64,000 nucleotides of DNA, from assembly GCA_030372985.1 (NCBI GenBank), contig JAUCQB010000256.1:1-64000 (forward strand), in the 5' to 3' direction. Below, one piece after another: positions 63,755-64,000 of this stretch. Source of the stretch: Phycisphaerae bacterium (GTDB lineage Bacteria > Planctomycetota > Phycisphaerae > UBA1845 > PWPN01). Numbering within the stretch: the first letter of the stretch is position 1; the number at the start of each line of letters is the position of its first letter. Both the position numbers and the translations under genes were made by a program. The notes beneath the pieces are model-generated. The model made no database searches, was not told the origin of the DNA, and saw only the letters and a program-made list of their open reading frames with translations.

Positions 63755-64000
63755 CGTTGTGACCTCCGGCAGAACGTCTGTGCAGGTATCCGTCCATATC
63801 TCTATCGGCGCGTCTCGAGGATGTCAAATCCTTGCGACAACCTTAGTTATGGCAAGGGGCCCACCCTCGGGCCCGTTCTTGACAGATCGCCTCCACCAGA
63901 AACAATAGCGGGTTGCGGCTTGTCGGACGGCGCGCGTCCGGCAACGGGTTGACGGATGCCGGAGGCACGCCGGGTATCTGGGCAGAGGCTGTCGATCGCG

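Overview
The window reads as a chromosomal piece of an uncultured, high-GC, Gram-negative-type bacterium, most likely a planctomycete (Planctomycetota, possibly Phycisphaerae). This is an inference from gene content. The evidence is calcium-loop dockerin-like tails on secreted proteins, a short histone H1-like (Hc1) protein, LpxK and an Mla-type lipid transporter that imply an outer membrane with lipid A, many secreted glycoside hydrolases with Tat or lipoprotein signals, an AtpZ/AtpI pair ahead of a full F1Fo operon, and intergenic degenerate repeats in a GC-rich background. No phage, transposase, plasmid or CRISPR genes were seen.

Layout. 1-4.1 kb: the tail of a secreted carbohydrate-binding protein, a secreted phosphodiester glycosidase-like protein with SH3, Ig and dockerin-like modules, and a Tat-exported DUF362 protein. 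4.3-19.4 kb: housekeeping and regulation. This part holds a UDP-sugar pyrophosphorylase, a degenerate NtrC-type regulator, smpB, an ECF sigma/anti-sigma pair followed by a PDZ protein, a PilZ protein, a Rieske ferredoxin, lpxK, a thymidylate synthase-like gene, panE, truD and a cobalamin-binding protein. 19.9-28.9 kb: the F1Fo ATP synthase operon (atpZ-atpI-atpB-E-F-H-A-G-[SGNH hydrolase]-D-C). It carries an inserted hydrolase gene, a palindromic element before atpD, and an AT-rich repeat block bounded by 20-bp inverted repeats before atpC. 29-36 kb: a secreted lipoprotein with a sodium:solute symporter, a short-chain dehydrogenase, two CNNM/CBS membrane proteins, a glycosyltransferase and tRNA-Val(CAC).

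37-58.6 kb is a glycan-use locus without SusC/SusD. It encodes a beta-helix protein with a dockerin-like tail, a transglutaminase-like/Fn3 lipoprotein, a GH172 (DUF2961) enzyme, a Tat Gfo/Idh/MocA oxidoreductase, a HEAT-like protein, an SMP-30 lactonase, a six-hairpin glycosidase, a 1347-residue GH42-like protein, a DUF4838 protein and a GH78 alpha-L-rhamnosidase. Together these would strip rhamnose and furanose sugars from a complex polysaccharide and oxidise the products. 58.6-63.8 kb: a FabZ-like dehydratase, the Hc1-like protein, ribF, and the mlaE-mlaF-mlaD lipid transporter, all on the minus strand.

The most unusual points are the rearranged ATP synthase operon, a bacterial enhancer-binding protein that has lost both its Walker A lysine and its GAFTGA loop, the large GH42-like protein, and the hidden Hc1 gene. 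Starts were chosen from Shine-Dalgarno spacing and family alignment from memory; no database search was possible.
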